A DNA stretch of 64,000 nt from Cymbomonas tetramitiformis (Eukaryota > Chlorophyta > Pyramimonadophyceae > Pyramimonadales > Pyramimonadaceae), in the NCBI GenBank assembly GCA_001247695.2, contig LGRX02027115.1, positions 1 through 64,000 on the forward strand. Reading direction: 5' to 3'. This document shows, one piece after another, positions 42,676 to 53,246 of the stretch; the first letter of the stretch is position 1, and each line of letters opens with the position of its first letter. Made by a program: the position numbers and the translations under genes. The notes beneath the pieces were generated by a model. That model searched no databases, was not told where the DNA came from, and saw only the letters and a list, made by a program, of their open reading frames with translations.

Positions 42676-43137
42676 AACTCTTGTACGTAAACCACAGCGG
42701 CAACTTCGAGATTTAGATTTTTTTTGCATACTTTCGGAACGTGAAACTACGTCAATCACGGCTGGCCCGAGTGGGTTATACGCCCCCAAGCACCCCAGTG
42801 CGAGTTTCAATGATGCCTACATGGCGTGGCTTAAGAAAGGACGTGCATCTCGGGGGGGGGGTTATGAGCGCGCGTGCGCTTGACGACAAATTAAACGTCG
42901 TTCACATGCGGGAGCTACGCTGCGTCTGATGCGAGCTCATGCTGAAACGGTGAAGTGAGAAGCTGACTTTCGTGTCTCTGATATCGTACCGTCTCGGACC
43001 CTGTAGACTGTAAATCAAAAGGTAGGTTCAAGGAGGGTGGTGCGACTGGGGAAAATGTTGTGAAAAAAAACAAATGCTTTTCAACGTTTCGATTCAACGC
43101 ATGGCGACTCCTGAGAAAAGCGCCTAATTGGATGCTT

Positions 43138-43281
43138 TTTTGATTCCTCGTATAATTTCATCTACAGGTGAACAGGCAGAGGCCTGCATTCCTTTGTCGC
43201 TCCCCCAGGAATCTCTTCGGACCTTCCGATGTTCCCGATCTAAAAACATTGGACGGCTCAACTTTAGTTGGGCACCCCTAC
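43138..43281. repeat. R2 interspersed repeat, copy C
   Basis: Shares GAATCTCTTCGGACCTTCCG, ATCTAAAAACATTGGACGGC and TTTAGTTGGGCACCCCTAC with copy B. The left part is replaced by about 40 unrelated bp. It lies upstream of the receptor start, outside its introns. Confidence 0.85.
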
Positions 43282-43284
43282 ACC

Positions 43285-46200
43285 CTACAGAACGCAGAAG
43301 CGATATGTGGGAACGCCATCTCCATCTATCTTGTATGTTGTATCTACAACTAGTTGCATCTTGCATGCAAGATTGAAGATACATTATCTTACGCCAGTCG
43401 ATTATGGCATGGTATAAACTAAGTACACCTCTCGTCTGTATTACTTTTACTGCTTTTACATGTATGCAAAACGCTATGGCTGCCGGTTTGGTCGATTCAT
43501 TTGGCTTTCAAGCTGCATCTTGCGCGCAACTCAGAAGCAGATTTATTTGTCATCGGCTGGCGAACCCCTCAAAGGGAATCGGAAGATCTGCGCTTGCGTC
43601 ATCACCACCTCAGCCCAGACGTAGATACGCAAAAGGATGGGAAGGTCTACAACCTCACCTTCTTTACCGCAGAAAGAAGTTCTCAGCAGGACGGAAATCT
43701 CTACAAGCTCACCTTGTCATCCGCTCAGTCAAAAGCGTCGAAGGTGCGCAGCTTCACCTGATGGGTAAACTGCGGTGGGCGACAGTGGTTTGCTCCAGCG
43801 ATGCTAGCGAGGACCCGCCATTCGCAACAATACTTGCACCTTCCACACCCGCTTTGTCTGACATCGTTTTTGAAACATATGAAGAGCAAAAGACTCACGA
43901 GTGTGATTTGCAGAAGATAGCTGGAGACATGACCAGAATATGCGTAGAGAAACGGCTGCACAAGTCCTTGAAGTGCTTGCAAACGCACACAAAAGCAGCT
44001 CCTTCAATGATCAAGCCGAAGCGAAGGTAGCCTTTCCTCTTGGGAGTGATACTTTAGTTAGGAAGGTTGAGCGTGCACGCTGGTGATCTTGGAGGCCTAT
44101 ATAGCTAATTGCTATGGGCGTCTCCTTTGCAACCAACGTTCACGGATATGGATACACAGAGACTCTAGCCTTCGAGCCGGTTATAGCGCAAGTTGCGTGA
44201 CGGTCGCAGTCTACAAAGAGAGAATTTAAATTGTTAAAAGTTGACCTTCACAAGCTACTCCAAAACAACACCAACCTTGTGCTCGGGCGGAATTGTAGAC
44301 ACCCGGCAAGCAGGCGCATCAACAATGCTAATAGTTAGGCACCAGAATGCCTACGTGTAATGTCATTTCGAATCCCATATCAATCTAGCACTCCCAAAGG
44401 CCAGATCTCTCGCATGCAATCTTGCTCGGAAGGACCCGGCAAATGAGTCGCCTGCTACCCTATGAAAACATTAATGTTTCTGCGATTGCTACTGCTCTTT
44501 CTTTAGCATGGAGCATCGTTGCCACATACTGTGCGAAAGTGAATTGTGTATATGCGGCAGGTACAATTTCCTTCACTTCTGGTTGAAGGCTAGGCATTAG
44601 GGCTTCCTCACGCCCTAGCAAGTCACTCCGCCTTGTGGTACTGCCTTAAGCATTGCAAACACAACACACGAATAAATTTGGGCAGCTGATATTACTTTTC
44701 GCTCAGAAACTGAATATGCGCACTTTCGGAGTACCACCACGTGCGCGTTGCCCGAGGGGAACAATCTTGTGCCTTCAGAAGCAAGCACAAGCCCTGGGCT
44801 TATACATCCTTAGTCCAGTGCCAACTCTACCACCACAGCTGGGCACACTCATGCGGAGGTGAGGATAAAAGACTTTTCGGCCTGGTGACACTTTACACAC
44901 TTGTTTTGTACTGCATTTTGCCGTAGATGCATGAATGCCTGTCACAGGCGTGTGGGTAGACGCGCACAGCTGGCTCGCCGATATTCCCGGACTTTCTGCA
45001 CTACGAACATTGCACATGCTTTGCCATTGCAGCTTTAAGGGCGTGTGACGACTCTAATTTGCACTTTGCTATTGAAGCACCTTGCAGCTCGCCTTTGACA
45101 TGCCGTAAATATGATTTTACAGAATGCGGGACGGTGGAGCGGAGAACGCCATCGACATTTTCAGTTCAAGCCTGCAAGCCCGACGACACAAAGTCCCGGA
45201 CATTCAGCAAACACAGAAGCACAGTGCGCCCTCTCCTGCATCATGAGTTTATCCAATTAAGGAAGCCAGGGACTGATTCCTCGGTGATGCAAAAAAAGAC
45301 AGTTTCCAGTCTCGCACTTGATATGGTATGGAATCTGACAGTGGGCTACTCGCATCCGTCTGAGTTAATTGCTTTTAATACAATGAAATAATTGCACCCA
45401 TCTCGCGCGCAGCTGAGTTGCATGTGTGTGTGTCATATGAGCTGTTTCCGGTAGAGCATTCTGGAAATCTAGATCTTCACATTGGTTGAACGCATACGCT
45501 CTTTACTGCTCGCTTTCATAAGTATTCAGTTATTAGATCCACGAGTGCCTGTCAGCACCGCTGGCTACCTCGAAACCATTCTACAGTTGCCCCCGATTAG
45601 AGCTGAGCTCGTGTAGAAAAATATGGTGGTTTACGGCTTGGAATGTGCTTTAGGGTGCAAGCTCACAAGATCCGAATATGGGCAGCGATTCAGCTCATAT
45701 GAGATAAATGCATATTTTGCGGCGGTCTTTGAAAGCCTTCCAACTTTGATGTCCTCAAGAGGTGAGGAAAAGTCTCGCTTTTGAGCATATCCGAAGTGCC
45801 AAAGTGTGAAATGTGCATATACTCTTCTTGAACGCTTTAAACATGATACCATCGTATGCGCGTGTCTTGTTGCATGCTCAGCAAACACCGGGTAGTCAAC
45901 CACGTATTGGTTTGGATAGGGCGGTCACCCAGGTATTTGGGTTTTACGGGGCGGTCATCCAGGTGTTGGATTTCCTCACGACGGTCATCCGGGTATTGGG
46001 ATTTTGTGGAGCAGTCATCTAGGTATTGGGATTTCACGTGGCGGTCAACCAGGTGTCAGGATGTCATTGGGGCGGCCATTCAGGTATTTGGGTTTCACGG
46101 GGCGGCTAGGTATTGGGTTTGCTGCAACGTTTCGCTCTTCGCAAACATTATCCGTTAATGTCGCATGCCTCTGCTGGGTTGCTATTGGAAAAAGTGTGTC

Positions 46201-47310
46201 ATTTGACCAGATCTGGTGCAACAGGTGTGCAGCTAGACTTGTCTAGGTACGACCTCTTTCATGGGCACTTGTTCGTGACGCCCAACAGCAACCTGGGGAT
46301 GCTGATGCATGCAAAGGAGTATCCTTGCTGGTGAGTTGGTGCCGAAATGTCACTCAGGAGATCACCATCGGTTGTGAGGGGCACTTTATCGTGGTCAGAC
46401 GCTCGCCGCCTCAAAATAATGTGTATGGTGGTTACAAGCATTGTATAGCAGTGTCCACGTCTCACTAGGCTAGGTCCACGTCTCACCGGGCGGACACGGG
46501 TAAAGGGTGTGGGCAAATCCCTCACTCGCCGAAATGACCGGGATTTGAATCACGGTCTTGTGCATGTTGCATGACATTGGACACCGAGCAAGCTCTTGTT
46601 GTAACTTGCTTGATGCGACCGTTGGGCTTTCGAGCGTTCCCAACGTCTCTGAATGTGGTGGTTACAAGCTACCGCAACAAGCTGATGAAATGGGTGTATG
46701 CTGGTTTGGAATATGTTGGATTGATCAGGTCCGAAGACTTTCCAGTGAACCTTGGCTTTTGCCAAACAGGATCACCGGTGAAGTTCACAGATCATAGGTG
46801 ATTCCACAAGCGTCTAATCTTCTATTTTTTGGCTGTCATGTGCTCCTCGATGGCATGCACCTCTTTAGGGCCACAGTCAGAAAAGGCCTCAACCAATCAG
46901 GTGTGAGGTGATATGTAATAGCCCTTTGGTGCGAGCCATCTTATGCAAGTGCTGGTTGAGAACTTATTGACTAGTTCTCGAGCATGACAACGGTTGTGAG
47001 TTGTGAATGTCTTATAATGTGCAGCATGGACTCGAGAAACATCTTATGGCTGGCGCTCCCGAACCGCGCCGCCTCTGGATATGTGGGAGCTCTATGTATT
47101 CTTGATGCTCAAGAAGGTGACATGACCACCTAACCCCTGCGAAACCTTGCCATTTACTTCTTGCCTCTTGCATAACTTGCACGGATTGATGCCAACAACT
47201 TGAAATGAGGCATGGCCTCCATCGTTCATGGCACTCTGTTCACTGTCCAGCCGGTGCTTAGGCGATGATGCACATCCTACCAAAGCAAGCACGCGTGATG
47301 TGATTGTTAT
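43285..47310. other. Gene-poor interval
   Basis: I see no convincing gene here. The longest frame (plus strand 43,404-44,030, 208 codons) has no recognisable domain. It overlaps three imperfect repeats of a segment containing CTACAACCTCACCTT or CTACAAGCTCACCTT (about 43,640-43,760). The interval also holds the 25-bp tandem repeat at 45.9-46.1 kb. It may contain untranslated or regulatory sequence of the receptor, but nothing definite is visible. Confidence 0.4.
45905..46115. repeat. Degenerate 25-26 bp tandem repeat, about 8 copies
   Basis: Copies follow the pattern GGCGGTCATCCAGGTATTGG then GATTT(C/T)ACG, with point differences in every unit. Isolated between unique sequences. Confidence 0.85.
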
Positions 47311-47332
47311 CTTCTTGTTCAATACATATGCT

Positions 47333-47526
47333 CAGTGTGCGAAGCTGAAACATTTGTATTGCTATTTCGTGATACAGATGGATGGATTCGCAAGAACCTA
47401 GTCATGCGAGAGTTAGATATGCTCCGCACTATCGATGAAAGTGATTTTGGGCATGTCATTGGAGATGTGAACTATTTTCGTTTTGACGAAAGAGATCCAG
47501 GAAGACGCATTTTTGCCTTTGTGTGA
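47333..47526 (+). CDS. Unrecognised exon-like frame
   Basis: A pyrimidine-rich stretch ending ATATGCTCAG (to 47,334) looks like a 3' splice site; the frame then reads CEAETFVLLFRDTDGWIRKN, LVMRELDMLRTIDESDFGHV and IGDVNYFRFDERDPGRRIFA to a TGA. Acidic/basic composition looks like real protein. No ATG at the 5' end, so it is probably a terminal exon or a truncated gene. No family recognised. Confidence 0.4.
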
Positions 47527-47639
47527 AGAAAGACCGCGCTGCAACAAGCAGCTGATAGCCATTTTCATCATCAGTAAACAAATTACGATATGATTTCGAT
47601 CGGGTAGGCATGGTTTTTGGAGCAATCTAGAGGGCTTCC

Positions 47640-47849
47640 TTACATATAAGTTGCAAACCAAGTTGCTTTGTCAGGAATGCAAATGTCTCCATCAGCTATA
47701 TCCAAGTCTCTCTTCGAGACATGGACGGGTAGGTTTATAGTAGTCCATGCATGGCATTTCTGCCGAAGTAATAATACTCTTAAAGCTTTGCCAAGTTTAT
47801 TAAATCGCATGTTTATTTGTGATTCATTCCCCATATATGCATGTAGCAC
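47640..47849 (-). CDS. Unrecognised small frame
   Basis: Encodes 69 residues including FNKLGKALRVLLLRQKCHAW, TTINLPVHVSKRDLDIADGD and ICIPDKATWFATYM. The track-side start codon needs checking; upstream sequence on this strand stays open only briefly. No recognisable domain. Adjacent frames on the other strand look less protein-like. Confidence 0.35.
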   Translation of the reverse strand: MLHAYMGNESQINMRFNKLGKALRVLLLRQKCHAWTTINLPVHVSKRDLDIADGDICIPDKATWFATYM

Positions 47850-48013
47850 ATTCTGCGAACGTCGCGATTTCCACCTTACCGGTGAGAAAATTTGCTCTAT
47901 CGTTTTTTGGTAGAAATATAGTGGAATACGGTTATGCGCCAGTACAAGATATTTTTTATCATATCAAATTATGCATATACTATTGATATCCGTTTACACA
48001 TTCGTAACCCGAA

Positions 48014-48145
48014 ATGTATCATTTTAGAATAGTTATGGGCGTCGACTGCCATCAGCTCATCGCATTTTGCGATCAGCTTCCTTCAGCATTCTGGGTGTCG
48101 CGCTTTGCATCGCATAAATGTGATTTGTTAAATATACGATTCTAA
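48014..48145 (+). CDS. Small frame, 43 residues
   Basis: ATG at 48,014: MYHFRIVMGVDCHQLIAFCD then QLPSAFWVSRFASHKCDLLN, stop TAA at 48,143-48,145. Too short to assign; listed because composition is balanced and it is one of several such frames in the AT-rich island. Confidence 0.3.
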   Translation: MYHFRIVMGVDCHQLIAFCDQLPSAFWVSRFASHKCDLLNIRF

Positions 48146-48398
48146 GTAACGCTTTCCCCCCGCAGTGAGCCCATGTCCAACCAGGTAAGATTTATAAAAT
48201 CGTGTACCGTGTCTTCTTTATTGATTTCTATTCCAGAATTCGGGTGCAATAAACGACCAAGCTCAAAAGTTCGTTGATTGGCCGAAAACATGTTTTTTCT
48301 TTGTTCTTTTAGTACGGAGCCTGCCTACCAATTACTAAATTAACGGTTTTTTTTTACATACGGAGCATTTTGTTGAAATATTTAATTATTTCCACTTT

Positions 48399-48722
48399 TC
48401 AGGCCGATGGGCTATCGCTTGGCAGAGGACACACATAAAATGATATTGTCACCACTTCTGTAAACAATACATTAATACTCTGCGCATATGAGTTTCCTTG
48501 CATTAGCAGGATCGATGGGGGCACCCTACTGTTCATGCAGTACACCAGCACTGGGAGTGAATAACAAACTGTCTCAACCTTGTTGGCTAGCAGCTCACGG
48601 TATTTAGCCAGAACCATTTGGATATCCAACTCATCCCACACATATGTTTTCGGAAGTTGGCGCTCTTCAACATTCTCAAAAGCGTCAGCCGAGACTCCAT
48701 CTTCGTCCTCATCGGAGCCCAT
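48399..48722 (-). CDS. Unrecognised 107-residue protein
   Basis: ATG at 48,722: MGSDEDEDGVSADAFENVEE, then LPKTYVWDELDIQMVLAKYR, ELLANKVETVCYSLPVLVYC and VPPSILLMQGNSYAQSINVL. An acidic N-terminus is followed by a mixed helical/hydrophobic part. AAG-GTTGAG after LLANK could be a weak splice donor, in which case the last 60 residues would not be translated. No family recognised. Confidence 0.45.
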   Translation of the reverse strand: MGSDEDEDGVSADAFENVEERQLPKTYVWDELDIQMVLAKYRELLANKVETVCYSLPVLVYCMNSRVPPSILLMQGNSYAQSINVLFTEVVTISFYVCPLPSDSPSA

Positions 48723-49147
48723 CTAAGCATCGAAATATTTCTCATATAAAAAGTCATTGACCCTCCTTCGGGGATCTTTGTCATTTATATATTAGGGTAT
48801 TGTTGACTTATCGGTGACATGCGGTATCTCTCATACCAGACCTTGATTTTCAGGGTATAACCAAATCAGAGTAACCTGTTTTACCTAATGTCAAAATTCA
48901 TGTGCCTAAAAGGGGGAGACTCCGATGTATACAAATTTAATACCGGAGACATGTATCTGTGTTTTTTTAGCTCGCTCCTTTTAATCATGATTCGATGTCT
49001 GGTTGATGTTTGGCGGTATTCGCTCTTCTTCTTGATTGTTTATTCTTCTCTTAAATGCCCGGATTTAGTCGCGTGAAGCTGCGAGACGCTCGCCCAACTC
49101 CACATCGCATTCGATCAGAAGGAGATTGCGGTTAACAACGAGCCGTG

Positions 49148-49500
49148 TTAACTTTTTAGGCCAACGCGCTTCTTGTTGCTATAGCGCAGAACTGTCTCTA
49201 AGAAAAGTAGAAGTCTGTCCTCAACGGAGAGCTTGGGCTTTGGACGAGTTACAACAGGATCGTTGTTCACAACTGTGGGAGCGACACCGGGCTTGATACC
49301 GAGGCTCATGAGTGACGCCTGTTGACGCTTGTCTAACGTACGGCGCATCTTGGCCATGTCACCCAGGGTCGTCTTCCCACATTTACAAGTCACAGGGCAG
49401 CATTTACACAAGATACACACCGCCGAGTCCCCCGCATTATGATATTGATACAGTCCGCCGGCGTGTGGTGGTGTGCAGTGAGAGCGATTTTGACGGGTCG
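49148..49500 (-). CDS. Cys-rich N-terminus plus basic helical protein (unrecognised)
   Basis: The frame is open from about 49,502 with no ATG before MAKMRRTLDKRQQASLMSLG, so the start is unknown. Upstream it reads HNAGDSAVCILCKCCPVTCK then CGKTTLGD, a CxxCxCC...CxC cluster suggesting metal binding. The end is SVEDRLLLFLETVLRYSNKK. The start may be lost by frameshift (a small ATG frame overlaps upstream in another phase) or lie in another exon. Confidence 0.4.
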
Positions 49501-49981
49501 AGCATTACTTTGCCAGGTTGTCATTCTTGACAGGGTTCGGCGACATTCAAATTAATTACGGCCTTGTTGTTTGTTCTTTTACTCACGGGTCTATCTACCA
49601 ATTAATCAATTAAGTATAATCGACTTTGTTCTTTTCACCACTGGGATCGAGCAAACCGATTAATTGTTTGTTATTGTTTTTACATAGGTCGTTTTGCTGG
49701 GGCAAAATAATTATTCAATTTTAAAATCAATAAAGAAGACATGGTATTAATGCAAGCAACAGTACGGTATGTCGTCTAATAGTATCACATATTCCTACTG
49801 CGTCTGCCAGTACCTGCATTGCGGAGATTGATGACCTCTTTCGCAACTATTATAAGTTCTAAAAAAACTCAAAATCTCACTCGCCATGCCCACATGAAGT
49901 TTTCACCCCACAGTCACATGTACGGGCGACCGATGAATGTGAGTTTTACCATGGAAAGACACCATATATGCGATACAATTT

Positions 49982-50344
49982 ATGCAAACGCTTCGCTCGT
50001 GCGCTGGGCATGCTTGCCTACAAGCGAGCGCGCGGATGAAGGAAGAAACCCTAGCGGAAACGCGGTACATCTTCGTTTCCGCTAGAGCTAACAACGTGCT
50101 CTCAAATGATTTAAAGAAGTGCTTATTATGCATATGCGACATGTATGTTATGCTTAGCGTGCCCACGTCGGACGAGGCACCTAACGCCGCATGTTATGTG
50201 TCCATGCTGCCCATGATAGTCCCATGGCAGGATATATCGCTATGCAATTTGGCAAACGATTTGTGGGTAGGAGTTATATCGATAATAAATAATCATCTCA
50301 ACGAAGTGACGAGCATGCATTTATTTGTATTTTTCGAAGAATAG
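49982..50344 (+). CDS. Unrecognised 120-residue protein
   Basis: ATG at 49,982: MQTLRSCAGHACLQASARMK, then EETLAETRYIFVSARANNVL, CICDMYVMLSVPTSDEAPNA, PMIVPWQDISLCNLANDLWV and TSMHLFVFFEE, stop at 50,342. It looks like a compact globular domain. A preceding frame (49,819-50,085) overlaps in another phase and may be the 5' part of a frameshifted gene. The next plus-strand frame starts 80 bp downstream. Confidence 0.45.
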   Translation: MQTLRSCAGHACLQASARMKEETLAETRYIFVSARANNVLSNDLKKCLLCICDMYVMLSVPTSDEAPNAACYVSMLPMIVPWQDISLCNLANDLWVGVISIINNHLNEVTSMHLFVFFEE

Positions 50345-50423
50345 TTCTATTTAACTCTGCGACGCACGCCTTGACCGTACTAGCTTAAAAAATTGGCCAG
50401 CGCTTCCGCCGTAATTGCTCGTA

Positions 50424-50723
50424 ATGAACCTAAAATCTAAGGCGTCCCTCAAATTTTGGCAGAGCGGTGTGATAATTTCGGTCGCGACTTTACATTGTAG
50501 TTTGATGAAACGCCGAGAGGGCAATCGTAAAAGAATTCCCAATCATAAAAGATACGGTCGAGGTAAAATGAACGTCTGCTCGGCCTGCGGGGTATTAGTT
50601 CAACCGCAAAAGGCAATCATCAAATCAATTTCGCAGGATGCAGGTAACGACGCTTTTCGCGGTGAATTTGAAATCGGCTGTGAGATCAGAAAAAAAGCAG
50701 TGAAGCTAGGTGGTAACTCATAA
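50424..50723 (+). CDS. Small basic protein with CxxC motif
   Basis: ATG at 50,424: MNLKSKASLKFWQSGVIISV, then a very basic stretch (LMKRREGNRKRIPNHKRYGR), then MNVCSACGVLVQPQKAIIKS and FEIGCEIRKKAVKLGGNS. CxxC suggests half of a zinc site. A minus-strand frame over 50,351-50,542 (QNLRDALDFRFITSNYGGSA) is also protein-like, so strand is uncertain. Confidence 0.35.
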   Translation: MNLKSKASLKFWQSGVIISVATLHCSLMKRREGNRKRIPNHKRYGRGKMNVCSACGVLVQPQKAIIKSISQDAGNDAFRGEFEIGCEIRKKAVKLGGNS

Positions 50724-50953
50724 CCTAATGGATACTTTGAAATATATACATGGTAGAATATTCTGCATAATCATATTTCATATGTATCATTGTAAGCAAA
50801 AATATGAGACTATAACGGCTAACGGGTGATATGTCTGAGTAAAAGATATAACATATAAAGATATTCATATACCTAAAGTAAGTAGATTATTCAAGAGTTT
50901 GACGATTATTCAAGTCTACGGTGTATGGTAAGAGTTTTATCAAATCTACGGTG

Positions 50954-51259
50954 ATGCGGGTACCATATCAAATCTATCGCGTCGCGACCGCAAATCCTTT
51001 TCAGCAAATCTCCCATTTAATTACTGGTGATGACTGTATCAAAGCCCGCTCTACAACGCTTCATATGTGTGTGTCAACGTTGAAAGTATTGGAATTGGTA
51101 AAATTCAAGTTGTATCGAAAATACCTAGATGACGATGCATTGCATATAGATTATTGTCAATATCTCATCATTGCTTTCGGTGCCTCTTCAGCTGTACAGT
51201 ACTGTACACGTTTACAATATATATACGTTGGGTTTCAGGTAAGAGGTATACGAAAATAG
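50954..51259 (+). CDS. Unrecognised protein, possible exon
   Basis: ATG at 50,954: MRVPYQIYRVATANPFQQIS, then HLITGDDCIKARSTTLHMCV, STLKVLELVKFKLYRKYLDD and DALHIDYCQYLIIAFGASSA. After YIYVGFQ there is a strong splice-donor-like CAG-GTAAGAGGT (51,238 on), so it may be a first exon rather than a complete 101-residue protein. Confidence 0.4.
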   Translation: MRVPYQIYRVATANPFQQISHLITGDDCIKARSTTLHMCVSTLKVLELVKFKLYRKYLDDDALHIDYCQYLIIAFGASSAVQYCTRLQYIYVGFQVRGIRK

Positions 51260-51299
51260 AAAATAGAAAATACGCACCGACGGTGCACAAAAGTACATG

Positions 51300-53150
51300 C
51301 ATGTAGGTGACTATATTCTACATAATTATCGGGCGTTGCTTTGTTTTTCATAATCAGCCGACGTGGCTGACTATGCCTCCCGAATGACGATTATTCAATT
51401 CATATATATATCAGATATTCCGATGTACATTCATGAACGTGTCCGTAGCGTAGAATCTGATCTTATCACACAGGTGTATAAATTGGCAATGCCACTTGTC
51501 AGCGAAGCATCCCATCTGAGGGATTTCTAATTATTGATTAAATTGTATCGAAGCACAAGTAATCACTGCTATTCATATACCCCATTCGCACAAGCACACG
51601 CTCACAACTCGCTTCCTGTATCGCAAATGCCACACTTGCATATCGTGATGCCATCTGCGCATTTGCTTGAATATATATATATATATATGTGTGCTTGATT
51701 GTCATGATTGACATTTTATACTCGCATGGTAGTGCCAATGGCTGAATTCAAATGTGTATCGTCTCCATTCGCATGGCGTCTTGGCAGATATCCCGTTGGA
51801 TGCATCCCAACCGGCACGCAGGCTCGACAGTTGCGATACAGGAAGCGAGTTGTAGGCAGATATATTTCATAATTGCACCATGCGTGTTTGACATGCAGAC
51901 GATGTAGAAGGGAGACCATTAGATCGCATCGCGACATGCGAGCACGACGTCTGCAAATATAAATGTATTAAAAGGAAGAACACTGTGCCACTTGCGTATC
52001 TTTATAATTGTAGCATGTATGCGCGTCCACACAATGCATATAAACTCAGAAATGTCTGCACGAATTGCCACTGCGTTTATGCCGTTTAGCGACGACGGCT
52101 GTAAATACATGTGCGCCATGCAAGCGGATGCAGTATCAGATGGAGCGCTGGCGCTGCGACACCGTTGGATAACGGATATATATATACGAAGTATATAAAC
52201 TTGGTATATATATACCCGCATGGTAGATGATCAATATTGTAATGCTCATGGAATATCTTTGGATGCGGCACATGATATATAATCGATATCCAATATATGC
52301 ATACTTTATGTAATCGAGTATGCATATATGCACATGTTCGATATCGATTATACATCATGCATGCACGGCATGGTAGATTATCGATGTATGTACGCATGGA
52401 AAATTTCATTCTTCGCGAATGCTCGACTCCTGCGATTACATTGCAGGCCTTGTGGATGCACGACCAACATGCATACATCGTGCAAACAACATGCAAGCTG
52501 ATGCACGAATGGCACTATCGATGATGGAACATGATGGCAGCATAATGCGTGTGCATTACTCGTGATATTTCATAAGGTCAATATATGCGTATTTAATTTC
52601 TAATTATACATAACGATGCCTGTGACACAATCAAAAGTCGGCGATCGTCACAGCTGCTTGAATTTCTGATCGAAATGACGATATGTTCTCATCTTCACCA
52701 TATTGATAATGACGATATGTTCTCATTATGTTCTCATCTTCACCATTATTCAAGAGTTTCACAATTAATCAAGTTATGATATATTATATATATCATACGG
52801 CAAGTCATCAAAAAACGTCGACGGTTAGCTCACAGGGCTAACTGTAAACAAAAAAAAAACATTTTTTCCAGTATACCATAATATATGTTGATTTTTTAGT
52901 TTTCTTCAGACGTTTCTAAAATATACGACGACCCCACTTTGCTCGATATGACTCACTATGGCCTTTACGCGCGTAAACCCTGTTTTTACTGCCTGTTTCT
53001 TTTAACGCATCTCTGTTTGAGTATGTAATATGATCCTAACGAACCCAGCAATCTGAGTTTCGACTTAGAGAGCTGGGGAAAACATTTACACCTGATGAAG
53101 CTGGGGAGTTTACTCCTCAGTGAGGAACCTAAACCGTAACAAACCACCAA
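51300..53150. other. AT-rich intergenic stretch with hairpins
   Basis: No gene seen. Holds an (AT)n tract near 51,675, a fold-back at 52,271-52,359, a short direct duplication (GACGATATGTTCTCAT near 52,678 and 52,713), and an A9 run near 52,850. Confidence 0.5.
52271..52359. repeat. Inverted repeat with about 35-bp arms
   Basis: Left arm CATGATATATAATCGATATC...ATATATGCATAC (52,271-52,304) pairs with GTATGCATATATGC...CGATATCGATTATACATC (52,318-52,359) with a few mismatches and one small bulge. It lies in AT-rich spacer. Confidence 0.8.
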
Positions 53151-53160
53151 CTCAGCAAAG

Positions 53161-53168
53161 TTATAAAA
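53161..53168 (+). promoter_or_regulatory. TATA-box-like element
   Basis: TTATAAAAAG about 85 bp upstream of the ATG at 53,247. Spacing is long for a core promoter but possible with a 5' leader. Assigned by sequence alone. Confidence 0.3.
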
Positions 53169-53246
53169 AGTAAAAACGACATTGTGACCTTGACACGCCT
53201 CGTGGTGGTGTGGTATGTTTTCAGTTGCGCTCTCCCATCTTTCATT

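Larger units (their letters stand above)
47310..52900. other. AT-rich island
   Basis: Base composition changes visibly from GC-balanced flanks to AT-rich sequence, with runs of A/T, (AT)n and many short palindromes. Between 47.3 and 51.3 kb there are several short, well-formed frames on both strands with no low-complexity bias; from 51.3 to 52.9 kb there is only AT-rich spacer with hairpins. Origin unknown: candidate virus-derived insert, or a low-GC chromosomal domain. Confidence 0.55.

Noticed and set aside
43404..44030. 208-codon plus-strand frame
   Set aside because: No recognisable domain, biased composition, and it crosses local imperfect repeats; not enough to call a gene.
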